The notes under the pieces: model-generated | What the model was told of the DNA's origin: nothing | What the model saw: the letters and a program-made list of their open reading frames with translations, nothing else | The model's database searches: none | Position numbers and translations under genes: made by a program | Assembly: GCA_020975405.1 (NCBI GenBank) | Contig: JAIOWQ010000010.1 | Location: forward strand, 1 to 64,000 | DNA length: 64,000 bases | Direction: 5' to 3' | Source of the DNA: Keithomyces neogunnii | Lineage: Eukaryota > Ascomycota > Sordariomycetes > Hypocreales > Clavicipitaceae | Shown here: positions 33,214 to 46,993 of the stretch, one piece after another | How positions within the stretch are numbered: position 1 is the first letter of the stretch | Layout: every line of letters starts with the position of its first letter

Positions 33214-36200
33214 ATCCTCCCTAGGCATACCTAAGAAGATATCTTCTTTATAAGCTGATCCTACTACTAAGACTATATATATTATATCTAATTCCCTCTT
33301 AAACCCTAACCTTTCCTTTAAAAGTAAAGCTAGTCTCTTATTCTACTTAATCTATCCTCCCTTCCTACTTTCTCTAATGCCCCTTCTTAATAACCCCTAG
33401 CCTAGCTAATTCTCTTATTAATCTCTAAGGAGCCTAGTATGTCCCTATTCCTTCCCTAGCTCTTCCTTCCTACTTTATTATCCTTTTATCCTAGGATTAG
33501 TTCCCTTCCTAGCTTAGGTCTAGCTCTTTTAAATAGGCTTCCTCTATTCTTATCTATATAGATAAAGATATCAGTCCCCTAGGAATAATTAATATATATA
33601 TTCCTACTAAAGGTATCTTTATAAGGCATAGACAAACCTATATAAGGTTACTAATAGCATCAGAAACCCTTCCTATTACTCCTAATATTATTTCATATAT
33701 TCTTCTTTTATACCTATTAAAGTTAATAATAGCCTTCTCTTATAAATATCTCCTAGGTTTAATACCCTTAATTCTTTTATATCTTAGCTATATAGTATTA
33801 GTAAAAGCTAGAACTTTATAGTCTATAGGCTTATTATTATCCTCTAGGTCTTCTAGGGGAGGCATATCTATATTTATTAGGTTAAATAGCGATTCCCTAG
33901 GCATAGCTTAAGGGGTTCTATGCCTTACTAACCCTAGGGTTAATAGAGTAGTACTATATATAATATTGCTTATTTAATTAGAATCCTATCTCTTAGATGC
34001 TTTATATTCTAAACTACTAGGGTTATACATTTCCTGCCTAGTAAGGGCTAATATTACTTAGATAGAAGGCAATAGAGAGGGTAACTTTCCTAGTAGTATT
34101 AGTAATATAGACTTTCTTTCTCCCTTAATAAGTGCTTAACTACCTTATATACTTATAATAGAAGGTTAGCGCGTCTAGGTAATAATTCCCTCTATTAGCT
34201 TTACTACTTTAGGCGTTTTCGCTTTAATAGGAGCAGTCCTAGGCAGTATTAGTAAGTTATTAATCCTAATTATTTAATCTAGATGCCCTATTAGTAGTGC
34301 CTCCTTTAGAATTTCTAAAATATGCACCCTTTTTTCTATAATCTTCCTTTCTACTAATTTAGAGGTTACCTATAGTAGAGGGAATGTTTTATAATAAATC
34401 ACCTTATTATAATACTATAGGTTAATAGGTTAGTAGGCATTTATAATATTATAGCTAATAAGGTAGTTAAAAGGGTAAGTCCTCCTAACTCTATTAATAT
34501 TAATAGGGGCAACCCCTCTAAGGTATATAAGGGATTTTTTAAGAGTAATATTCTGCTAGTTCTATTCTTTAATCTAGTCTAAGGTTAGATTTACATTAAT
34601 ATAGACTTATAGAGTCTTTAGCTTTATAAGGATTCCTAGCTTATTAAGAGCTATTACTTAGAATAGCCCTATAGTCTAAATAAGCTTTTACTTATAGGAA
34701 TTAATACCTAAAGCCTAGTTCCTAATAAGCTAGTCTTAGACTAGAAGATTAACTCTATCTATATCTATAGTAAAACCCTATTTATTAGAGATATTTACTT
34801 TAAGCCTATAGGGGCTCTTTAGGGCAGTGTCTTTCTTAATTATTATGCTAATCTCTATCCTAATAAGGCCTTAGAAAGTATTTTATAGGTAGCTTAGATA
34901 AGCATAGCTATATTTATACCTCCCTTATTATTATATACTAGGAACTATAATAACTCTGAAATTATAAGGGTACCTAAGAAGCATTAGAATCTACTTTTAC
35001 CCTATAATAAAGGTATCTAGTTAATTTAGGCGTATATTTTTCTATAAGTTAAAGAAATATAAGATCTTACCCTTTTAATTAAATAAAAATATAGTCTAGT
35101 AGTTAGTAAAGTAAACTATACTAGCTATAAACTAGTAGTTTTATATCTAAGTATATATATTAGAAGGATCTAAACTATTCTTATAGTAGATATTATTAAT
35201 TACTAGGGCGTTAACTTTTATAGTATTTTCTCTAAGACTTATAATAGCCTATTTTTAATTAAATAGTCCTTTAACCACTTAGATTATTTAAGGCAAGAAC
35301 GTAACCATATCTTCTAGCCCTCTTCTAATAATTTATAGCATAGCTATTATTTAAAATTAGTCTAGCTAAGCATTACCTTCTACTTTAGTGCTTATTTTAA
35401 GGAATCTATAGATATCCTTAATATACTTACTCTATTTAACCCTTCTATTACTTATAAATATTCCTTTAATAGCGCTATACCCCTTAGGATATAGGGCATT
35501 ACTATTAAAGTATTATAATAGATTTAGCTATACCTATCTTAGTTAAAATATAGGAGGCTAATAGTAGTAGAGGGTTTTTAAGTCTTAATTAACTTTATAT
35601 TCTTTAGAGGGTTAATAGAACTTCCCTACTTTCCTATATATCTAGACACTATATATAATAGGATATAAGTTAGTTATAGTATTTTTAAAGATATAAGCAT
35701 CCTTAGCCTCTTGCCTTTAGTTACCTAGTAAGCTTTCTAGTGCTATTATAGATAATAGGCTTCTCTAATAATGCTAAAGGTCAGCTTTATTATAAGGCTA
35801 GGGGATTTCTTCCTATAGGTAACAAATTTAGCTTCTAACTTAGCAGTCCTTCTAAAGCTTTAATAGAGATAATATTTCCTTAATAAGGATCTCTTTAATA
35901 CTAGTTAATTAAATAAAAGAGTAATATAAGAGGGCTATAAAATATTACTTAAGGTTACTAGTATATAAAAAGTAGTAATATATATATAAAAGAAAGAGGT
36001 ATGCCCGCTCTATTTAATCTTAATATAGAGCCTTCTTATTATCCCTTGCCTTATTAAATCCCTTTATTAGTAGGCTATAATGCCAGCTATAGATAGTTAT
36101 TATCTATTATTTCTAAGCCCTAGCGGCTTTTCTATTAGGGCATACTATATATAATTATCCTATACTGCTAGGCTACCTACTTATCTCCTTACTACCTCCT

Positions 36201-37540
36201 CTTCTTCTCCTCTTCTTCTTTCTTCCTCTTCTTCTTATCTTCTTCTTCTTATACTATTTATTTAATCTTCCTATAATAGAGCTATTTTCTTCCTTCTCTT
36301 ATTTAAAGCTCCCTAATATCTTATCCTTAGTATAAGCTAAGGTACCTAAGGATAAGCTCTTCTAGACTATATAGCTAAATTAGTTAAACTATACTACTAA
36401 GTTTAAAAAGGTAGTAGCTATTAAGCATCTTATAGGCTTATCTTTCTAATCCTACCTATAGCTTATTATCTATACTAACTATTCCTCTATAGATAAAGAA
36501 TACCTTCTATATCTAGGTTCTTAGCAGGATTAACTTTAGTATAGCCTATATTCTAATATATACTAAGGTTATATTATAACTTAAGCCTTTAACTAGTATC
36601 CCTCCTAAAAAGCAGGGTCTTATTAATATACTACCTAAGGCTCTTTTCTAAAGCTTTATTAATTAGTTCTATGCTTAGTTTCTAACTATCTAGGAGGCTA
36701 CCCGTAATTATATCCTAAATTAGGTCCTTATTCTAGCTAAATACTCCTATCCTAATAGATAGTTTTTCGCATAGCTAAATCGCCCTAAACACGCTTAAGC
36801 TCTTCTTATATTAATATATAGGAGGTTAAATCTAGTCTTATATAATAGCTATATTTATACCTATACTAAGATAGTTACCATAGCGTCTAAATATATCCTT
36901 TTTCCTTTCTATAACTATATCTTTATAGCAGGTATAGGAGAAGGCTCTTATAGTAACTATTACTAGTATAGCAGTAAGGCTACTACTTATTAATAGCGCT
37001 TTGCTTAAGGGTATTGCCTTTAGTAATAGGATGGTTATTTATTAGTATCTCCTTTTCTTAGTAAGGATTAGGATCCTAGGGCGCCTATATAGCTTCTAGT
37101 AGGGCTCCCTTACCTTTATACTAGTTTAGCTCCTTATATTATAAAGGATATCCCTTATCCTTATAGGAATCCTACTATAAAGGCTACTACTATTATAGCT
37201 GCCTATACTATGCTCTCTTAAACTTAAGGGTAATATCTTTCCTAGTCTATAGCTTTAATAGCTGCTTTTTAGGTTTTATATTTAATTAATTAGTCCTATC
37301 TTTACCCTATTCCCTTATTAATTTACTATAGTTACTAGTCTTACTATTATTTCTCCCCCTCCTATTAATCCTTTCCTAGCCATCTTTATTTTATTTAATC
37401 TATCTTCTAAGATTATTATTACTATTTCTCCTCTCCTTAAATGCCTCCCTACGCGCTTTTCTCTCCTCTCTCTTAATCCTCTTATACTTAGCCTAACTTA
37501 TAGTAAGAAGCTTAGTATCTTTACTTTTAAGGTAAAAGAG
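33214..37540 (-). pseudogene. Element C, extra block between pol and 3' LTR (unknown frames)
   Basis: Collinear copy of the block at 15876-20200 of element B, with the same uncertain coding content. The two copies differ at many C/T and G/A sites, which makes them useful for inferring the pre-RIP sequence by comparison. Confidence 0.45.
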
Positions 37541-37726
37541 AATAAGCTTATAGTCTTTATATTAAGAGTTATATTTAATCCTTATCTCTATATTTAACCT
37601 ATTCTAACTAGAATACTCTAGCTATTATAGTTTCCTATATTATATAAATATACTCTTAGTAAGCCTATCCTTATCATTATGTCTCTTCTCCTTTTTATTC
37701 TTACCGTACTAGCTTCCTTAGGACAG

Positions 37727-37894
37727 CACCCTACTTAGTCATAGTTATATTATCCTCTTCTATACTATCTCCTTAGATAAGGTACCCTACTTAGTTATAG
37801 TCACGTTATCCTCTTCTATATTATCTCCTTAGATAAGGTACCCTGCTTAGTTATAGTCACGTTATCCTCTTCTATACTATCTCTAGCCTCTATT
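37727..37894. repeat. 56-bp minisatellite, three units (element C)
   Basis: Cores at 37733, 37789 and 37845 (the last TGCTTAG). Same period and unit number as B, one fewer than A. Confidence 0.88.
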
Positions 37895-38679
37895 AATCTT
37901 CCTAGTTATTATCTTCCCTCTTCTTCTATTTAATCTAGCTTTACTTCTTATTCTTCTTTAGGTCCTTTTGCTTTTTCTAGGTACTTCTCCCTAGGCTAAC
38001 TCTACTTATCTTAGCACTATGCTTCTATAGAGATTTTGCCTTCCTAGTTCTTTACTTCCTATTATATATCCTTATTATAATATATATAATATAGGTCCTA
38101 TTTCTCCTTATTCTATTTAATCTTAGTCCCTTCTACCTACTCCTTTCCTCTAAAAGTAAGTAAGTTTATATATATCTATCTAGAGATAGGGCTGCCCTTC
38201 TTAACTACTCTTATAGCCTTTATAGTCTTAGTAGGTTACTAAGACCTTATACTTTTTAAGAGTTAAATTATTATTATACTTAAGAACTTTATAGTGTCTT
38301 TTACTAATAGCTAGCTTTAGTTAAGAGGGGCAGGTCTATTTAAGATTATTATTCCTTATTATATTATTAATTATTATATCTGAGCTATTTAGTATAATTA
38401 GCCCTTTTATTTAGTAAGGGCATAATCCTCTCTAGGTAAACCTAGCTAGTTAAGGCGGGTTTAGCCGAACTAAACTAAGCCTAACTTAAAGATTAAATGT
38501 TTACTTATTTTAAAAAATCCTTATATTATATCTAGAATATATTAAAGAGCTCTAAGAGCTATATTTCTATATGTTATCTTAAATACTAATATATATAGGC
38601 TAGGATTTTATCTAGCAGGTCTAGATTATTATTAACTATTTAATCTAATATATTATAATAAGACTAAGTAGGTAAAAGG

Positions 38680-41540
38680 TTATCTATTGCGTCTGGTGCG
38701 TGTTAAGGTCCTATCTATAGCGGGTAAAGTAGCTACTTATCTATAGAGGATGTCTACTATCCTTCTTTATCTAGGGTGAATTTCTTAAGGTGATCCCCTT
38801 AGACGGTTTTTAAGAGTAGGATCCTGTTAATTATCTTTAGTCTATATGCTCCTATATAGGCAGCCTAGGAAGTAATCCTAAAAGGTCTATTCTATCTTAT
38901 TATAAGTTTTTTAGAGGTTAATATATTAATACTTCTTTAGACATTATATACTAGGATAAGGTCTCCTAGGTTTAATTAATCCTTCCTAAGAGACCCTTTC
39001 TAAATATTATCTATTCTTTTAGCTAGCTTTTTATAAAAGGCATATACTTTTTCCTTAGCCTTTATAATATCCTAGTTATATCTTTCTAAGATTTATAGCC
39101 TAGCTTTAAAAAGGTCCTTAGATATAGTAATATTATTCTAGTTAAGCAGTCTCTATGTTAGGAACTTAACTTCTAATAGTAGGATAGGTTCCTATCTATA
39201 GGTAAGATAGAAGGCTAACTTACTATAGGAGGCTTAAATAGCTATCTAATCTATAAGAAGGGCTTTAGGAAGGTATTAATACTATGTTCTATTTAATCTG
39301 CTTATCTTTACTAATATAGAGGCTAAGGACCAGTATCCTACTTCTACTATTATATTTACCTTTAGGTTATAAGTAGAAAGGCATACTCCTTTAATTCTAA
39401 TGTCCTTTAGAGCTTCCTCTAGGTCTCCTCTTATCTCTAGCCTACTATTATAGATAATATATAGGAAACATCTAAACCTACTTATAAGGTTTAATATAAA
39501 TTACTTAACTATATTAATATTTACCTTCTTAATTAGTTCTACTTCTACCTATCTAGTAAGGTTATATCAGGCTTCTAGGAGGTATTTATACCTATAATTA
39601 GATAAAATATGCTAAGTATTAATATATATCTTGCTTATTAGATTGCTAGGCATAGATAAGATTAAAAGCTCTCTTAGTCTCTATAGGGCCTATTTCTAGT
39701 AGATATTATAATATATAATAGCTTCCTTAATGTTATTCTAAAGGGATTTCTACTAGTACTTCTAAGCCATCTATTAATATGTGACTTTATTACCTTTATA
39801 GCCTATTTGCCTATATGTCTTAGTTATTAAAGCTTTTCTAATGCCTCTACTATCTATAATAAGGGCTAGGCCTTTCCTAATTCTATATAGCTACTTCTAG
39901 AGATATCCCTTATTAATAAAGTATTTATAAGCAGTAAGGTAAAGCTAGTAGTATTTCTTCTTATCTAGATCCTCTGGTTTCCTTAGTATCTATAGGAACT
40001 TAATAATCCTTTAGTTCTCTAGCTTATATTTAATCTCCTTTATAACTTCTAGGGTATTTAAATATAAGTTAATAAAGTCCTTAATATCTCCTTCTACTTC
40101 TCTATCTAGCTTATCTAAAGGTCTAGGCCCTTTCCTTAAGAGTCTATTAGTAATTCTATTTAATCTGCTAGGTATATACTTTACTATAAAGTTAAAAAGC
40201 AGAATATAGCTTATCTAGCGAGTTATTAGCACTCTAGGGACATTATTAACCGCCCTATTTATCTAGTATACTAGGACTTAGGCATCTATTTCTAGGGTAA
40301 AATATACTCTATATAAGTGAATTCTTAGTCTCTAGAGGGCGTAGATAATAGCCTAATATTCCTACTTTATCGCGTTATATTTAGCTTTAGTATTAGTCTA
40401 TATACCGCTCTTATAATAGATAGGGTATTGCTTTCTATTAACTATCTATATTAAGGCGTAGCCCTATCTAAGCAAGCTTATATTAATAGTAAGAATAATT
40501 TCTCTATAACTAGGCCCTAGATAGATTATAATAAGTATTAGTACTATTATTACTACTGATTTTAAGGTTTCTATAGCAGTTTTCTAGTTAGGGCCCCAGA
40601 CCTAAATTACTGCCTTTCGTAGTAATCGCGTCAGAGGTAATGTAACCTAGGTATAATTCTTAATCTATAGGTAGAAGTAGTTAATAAGACTAATAAAGGA
40701 TCGTATATCCTTTATATTCTTATATTTAATCTATTCTAGTACTTTAAGGATCTTCTCCTTACCTAGCTTTCTACTATTAGTTCTGTAGATAAATCCTACT
40801 ATTATTACTATAGGTTAGCAGAACTCTAATTTAACTACTAAGGCTATATAACTAGTAAGTTCTAGGTTAAAAAGTACTTTATCTAAGTTAATTAAATGTT
40901 CTAGGATATATTTACGTACTCCTAGCCTTACTTCCTCCCTACTATACGTAGTAACTAGCCCCTTAATAGTAATATTATCTATAAATAGCATGTATACCTT
41001 AGGGATTAGATTAAATAGTACCTAGCTAATAATTCTAATAAACTATATAATTAAATTCATAGCACCTTATAGTAGTATATATAATCATAATAGTCTAATT
41101 AGGGTTAATATTATTATTAAATCCCTACTCTTAGCGTCTAAGGGAATTTAGTCATACCCTAAGAGTAAGTCTATAATTAAGAGAATCTTATATATTACGA
41201 ATTCCTTACTAAATCTTTCTACTCTATATAAGGTAATATATATATCTTATATTATAACTATATTATATTTCTTAGCTAATAGGATTAAGTAAACCCCTCT
41301 ATCCTTTTTAGCTACTAAGAAGAAGGGATTTCTATAAGGCCTATAGCTCTCTTCTAGATAGCCATGCTTTACTTTCTTCTTTAATAGGGATATAAGCTTT
41401 TCTTAAAGGCTAATTAGGATTAGAACCATTCCTATCTGCCATATATTATGCTTAATAACTTATATTATCTAAGGTAATATAACTATTTAATTAACTATTC
41501 TATATTCTAATAAATCCTATATAAGGGCAGCTTCTCTATT
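38680..41540 (-). pseudogene. Element C, decayed pol: reverse transcriptase, RNase H, integrase
   Basis: Collinear with B at a constant offset of 17,338 bp. The RT active-site box is at 40974-40985 on the minus strand (FIDN, as in B), and the integrase region extends from about 39.99 down to 38.9 kb. Frames are broken by RIP-type stops. Confidence 0.83.
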
Positions 41541-42304
41541 ATATAGTATTTCTATAAATATATCCTCTTCCTTTAGTAAGAGGACCCTATAGACTTTTTA
41601 TAGTATTTAATCTAAATATTCTAGAGTAAGTCTTATCCCTCTTTTTATTTTAGAGAACTATCTAATTAAGATATTGCTATATTTACCGTTCTTTTTAACG
41701 TGTCCTTTTACTTCTACCTATTTCTTATCTTTCTATATTAGGTCCTCTTTAGGGATAGACTTATTAGAAGGAATATTATCCCTTAGCTTTACCTTATCTA
41801 CTTTTTACTTATATATTATTATAACCTTAAGATTAAATAGTTACTTATCTTCCTTAGCTTCTTTTCTTCTCTATACTTCTCTTAACTAGTATTTAAGGTC
41901 TAATAGATAATCTATATATACCTTTATTTTTTCTTAGATTACTAGAGTTAGGATTTATATTTCTTTCTATAAGCTAAGTAGTATAACTATTTAATTATCA
42001 TCTTCTCTAACATATCCCTATAGGTCTCTTTTTAAAGCTGCCTTAAGTTCTCTAGCTACTATAGGTAAGGAGCATAATATATTACCTTCCTCTTCTTCTT
42101 CTTTATTATCCTTATATAAGGCCTCTAATAATAAGTCTTAGCTATAGATTAAATAATTAAATAAATCCTTTCTATTTTAGATGCTATACTTCTTCCCTTC
42201 ATCTTCTTACCCTCTTCTATTAACTACGTCTTAGGCCTTTAGACTATATATCTTCCTTTAGGCCTACTTATCCTAATTTATCTTACTAGTTTTAATCTTA
42301 TTAT

Positions 42305-42910
42305 TAGGGATACTAATCCTCTGGTAGGTATCTGATTAATTAAATAAAACTTCTTGCCTTCTTTTATTAATCTCTCCTTTTCTATCTTTATTTAGTCTTT
42401 AGAACTCCCTATTATTAGTTAGTTAGTCTAGAGGGACTTAGTTCCCTATAGGTAGCATTACTTAATCAGACTTTCCTTCTTTTACTAATTAGGCGCTAGG
42501 GATATGAATCCCTAGGCTATCTTTTACCTAATTAAATAAAACTTCTTATCTTCTTCTATTAACCTCTCTTTTCCTATCTCCCTTCTGTCTTTAGGCCTCC
42601 TTATTATTAGTTAGTTAATCTATAGGGACGTGGTTTCCTATAGGTAGCGTTACTTAATCAGGCTTTCCTTCTCTTTCTAATTAGGCGCTAGGGATATAAG
42701 TCCCTAGGCTGTTCTTTACTTAATTAAATAAAACTTCTTATCTTCTTCTATTAATCTCTTCTTTTCTGCCTTCTTTTACTCTTTAAACTTCCCTATTATC
42801 TATTAGTTAATCTATAGGGACTTAGTTCCCTATAGATAATACTACTTAATTAAACTTTCTTTCTTTTACTATTTAGGCGCTAGGGATATAAGTCCCTAGG
42901 CCTTCTAGTA
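42305..42910 (-). repeat. 192-bp in-frame tandem repeat (element C)
   Basis: Same array as in B, with TAGGGATA cores repeating every 192 bp and three full periods. The 64-codon unit reads as a charged segment on the minus strand. Confidence 0.87.
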
Positions 42911-44639
42911 GTTAATTAAATAAAATATAAGCATTCCTTTTTATAATGGTTAATAAGTAGGCTAAAATGTTCTTTCTAATCTTACTATCTAGCATTTCCT
43001 AGATAATAGATCCTATAGTATATGAAATAATAATAACGTTACTAAAATAGTATTAGATAAGAAGTTCTCTATTACCTTATATATAATTAAGTATTACCTA
43101 GGCTATATATATAAAAGGCATGCCTAGAATTAGGTTAATATAGACTATATCTAGGGTAATATAGAATCTTATAGGGATCTATATATTCCTAAGGTATAGC
43201 TTTATCTATACCTCCCCTTATATCTTAATGCTTTTATTTATAAAGGATATTATCTAGGCATCCCTTTTAATATAGTAAATCTTTAATCCTATAGCTTTAG
43301 CATAATTTAGACTAATAATATTACCTTAAGACCTACTATCTATAAGTCTAGATATAAGAGGGGCTCTATTATATCTAAGCTATACTTATAAATAAGGGAG
43401 TTCTTATTAATAATTAAGAAGGGCTTTAGGCCTAAGCACTATATTAATATAAACTATATTTATCTAGAGCTAATTAATTAGTCCTTCCTTATTTTATATT
43501 TATTCCTATAGTATTTCCTATAATTTTACGTTATATTTAGCAGGCATAATATTATTCCTTCCCTCCTTAGTAGTTACTCCTTCCTCTTTTATTTCTATAT
43601 ATTCCTTTATTACTATAACTACTTTAACTATTAGGTCTATTTAATCTATTACTAAGATATAATTCGCGCTTACCCCTAGTAGCTTATTATATAGATCTAG
43701 AGATTTACTATTAAACTATCTTACCTCTTCTACTCCTTTACCCCTTATTTCATATTCTTTACTAATTATAATTACTAGTTTAGGTATAATCTTATAAAGA
43801 TCCCTAACCTAAATACTAATCTTCTTTTAGAATACCTCCTTATATAACTATATAGCTAGTCTTTAACCCTTAATCAGCTTATCTTTAGCCTACTATATAG
43901 CCCCTCTAGTAGCTCTCTTTAGTTCTGCCCTAAGTAGAGGCTTTATAATAGTAATATTTATTTAATCTAGTTCTTTATAACTATTATTAACTACTATTTC
44001 TTCTTCTTCTTCTACCCTTATATATTTCTAACTATTTATAAGAGTAACTAATAGGCTATTACCCTAGACTAAGGGGCATATAGTATCTTTAATAGTTTCT
44101 CTAAGTATAATAATAGCTAACGTAGTATTTATACTTAGGGGCATTATATCTGTGATCTAACTTTTAGGCTACTATAGGTATATATTTATCCTTTTTATTA
44201 CTCTATCTAGAATTTCTTACTTATTATTACTAATATCCTAGTTAGTTATAAATGCTAGGGCACTAAAATTCTTAACTTTCTATAGATGAATCTAAACTAT
44301 GGCATCTATGAATATTTCTACCTAGTATATTATAAGCTATCTTATATAGCTTCCTAATATAATAAATTATTATATAAGGACTAGCAGAACGTTATATTTC
44401 TTAATATCTATTCTAATAGTAAGGACTTAAGCCCCTAAGTTAAATTTAATAAATCTAATAGCATTATTATGCTTTAAATACGCGTAACTATTAGGAAAGT
44501 AGCTATTTTTATTATAGTAATAGCACCTAAGGTCTTAATGCTTCCCTCTGCCATTCCTTAGGGTTAGAGTTAACTTCTAGGCAGGCTAATAGTTTAATTC
44601 TAGGGTCTTAGTTATAACCATATTAACCTAGTTCTTAGA

Positions 44640-46190
44640 ATATTAATTATAGTTACTATAGTTCTAAGGCATCCTATTATATTGCCTCTTTATTTTATTA
44701 ACTATGCTTATCTACCTCTAGTCTTATTATAGTATAGAGATCTTAAGCTCTTTAAGCTACCTAGTAATAGCTTCTATTTAATTATCTTCCTAGTTTCTAT
44801 TTAATAGAGGTTTCTAGTCCTAAACTCTCTTATTTCTCTATAGGCATTATATTTCCTCTACCCTTATAAAGTTAAATTTAGTATTATACTATCCTTAGTT
44901 TACTATATTATAGTTCTTAAGTTTAAGCCTAGTATATATATATTTAACTACCTTATCTTATAGGATTTTATACTCTTTTATAATAATATTAGCTTAAGAG
45001 TATCTTTTCTTATTAATAAATCCTAAGATTAAATAGTCTAGAAGCGCCTTATAGATTATATTTAATTAGGATACTATAGTTTTCTAATTATTAGCCTTAC
45101 TTTTACTCTAGAGGTATCTATACTAGTAAAGCTAGAATAGGGTTTCTTACGTTATCTTTAGTTAGGTAGTATTATACTTATCTAATTAGTTTATAGTAGT
45201 TTCTATTTAATCCTAGTTAGAAGCATGATACTATAAGAGCAGCTCCTTCTTTATATCTTCTTATTTAAATATTAAGATTAGGACTTTTACTTTTAAATAG
45301 AGGGTTAGAGCTACGTCATGTTTAATTATTCTAGTCTAGTCTCTCTTTAGGATTAAGAAGGCCTTTATCTTTACCTTAAAGTCTTTTAGGAAGTTAGAGA
45401 CATTTTCTCCTATAAATTACTTTATAGTAGAGACATGTTAAAGACTAGTAAGCCTATTCTACTTCCTAATAGCTTCCCTAATAGCTTTTACAAACTCTAG
45501 GGTATTAAAGCTACTAGATTAACTAGAGTTATTTTCTATAGTACTAGGGGCAGGCTTAAGCTATTTAGATGCGTTCTTACTATATATTATAATAGGATCT
45601 AATAAACTTCTCTTCTAAGGTTAGGTTTTCTTATCTAGATTAGTAATAAAGGGGTATTAATAAGGCTATTTACTAGCCTTAGTAACGATTTTATAAAAGG
45701 GGTCTTTAATAAAACTTATATTAAAACTTAAGGACTCTTCGTTTCCTATATTAATATTATCTTATATTTAAGGGTTCTAACTTCTATCTTTATACCTCTT
45801 ATCGCCTCCTTTATCTCTTAATATGCGTATACTATAGGTAAAAGTTACTAGTATAATTAAGTAACTCTTTATAATAAGCCATAGTATAGCATTAATAGTA
45901 GTAATAGTATAGAACCTAGCTAATTAGGCATTAATTAAATAATCTAAAGTATTATATTTATGTTTTCTTTGCTTTTTTATAGCTTTTCCTAGGGTTCTAT
46001 TAGGGGTCCTATATTATATTATATTAGGCTTATATAAGTCTAATTTCCTAAATAGCATGATACTAGTTTTCTTATTTCTTTTATATTCTATCTTCCTTCC
46101 TAAAAGTAATTTCCTTACTCTTAGCTATATCTACTAAAGATAGGGGTTAATAGCTTGATTTTTTAGGGTCTTTTATACTCCCCTCCTCTA
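44640..46190 (-). pseudogene. Element C, decayed gag
   Basis: Homologous to 27300-28850 of B and immediately downstream of the 5' LTR. It is assigned by collinearity and by the same capsid-like reading. Stops of RIP type are present. Confidence 0.58.
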
Positions 46191-46299
46191 CTACTCCTTA
46201 GTATTCTCTTTAGCTCTTATAGTAGCTAAAAAGTACCTCTAATCTCTTAGATTAAATAATTAGTATAATTAGAATATAGCCTAGGCAAAACTACTAGTT

Positions 46300-46993
46300 T
46301 TATTAGGCCTAAATATACATACTAACTAACTATATGCCCCTAAATAATAGGATCTATAGTTTTATAGTCTCTTATAATAATCTATTATATATTATATATG
46401 TCTAAGTAGGATTAAATAAATAGGAGCCTCTAGTAGGGATAATTATCCTTAATATAGCTATAGTTATATAGGTAAGAGCAACCTTTTACTATTATTCCTT
46501 GCTTAACTTTCCTATTATATTACTTATCTCTAAATCTATCTTAGGTTCTTAAGTAACTAACTTTATAAAACTATGCTCTACTAAAATAGATTAAATAGTT
46601 AGTCCTTCTCTTTTACTATAATCTTCCTTATAAGGCGCTAGGTTACGGTTTCTTTCCTTCCTCTATAACTATCCTATAGTAACCCTATAGTCTAACCACG
46701 ACTCTAGGTTAGGGTATTATATTAAAAGTAAATATAATATTAAGGCTATAAATAAGGATTAAATAAACGAATATAAAATGCAGGTAAGAACTCCTTTTAT
46801 TATCTTCTTAGCAGCATGTTAACTAGCTATAAAAAGGGCTTATATAAATCTTCTATATTATGTGTTATTAGACAAGAAGAAAGCATGCTAACTACCTTTT
46901 ATACCTATCCTTACATGTTAACGGCGGGTCCGATCCCCTTCCGCCGTCTCACGTACCCATCACCGCCTAGTGTGCGCGGTCTCCCTCACACAA
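46300..46993 (-). repeat. Element C, right LTR (5' LTR of the element)
   Basis: 694 bp. As in B, the outer last 80 bp (from about 46918) are GC-rich and unmutated, and the inner start is mutated. Element A resumes at 46994. Confidence 0.94.

Larger units (their letters stand above)
32520..46993 (-). mobile_element. Element C: second nested copy of the same retrotransposon, RIP-degraded
   Basis: 14,474 bp, exactly the length of B, in the same orientation, inserted in A upstream (with respect to A's own minus-strand sense) of its RT core. The target duplication is TATT at 32516-32519 and TATC at 46994-46997; the T/C difference is a RIP-type change of an original TATC. The left LTR starts TTGTTAGGCC, the least altered LTR start in the window, and the right LTR ends CACACAA. 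The order of parts is identical to B. It carries about as many mutations as B but at different sites, so the two decayed independently. Confidence 0.93.
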
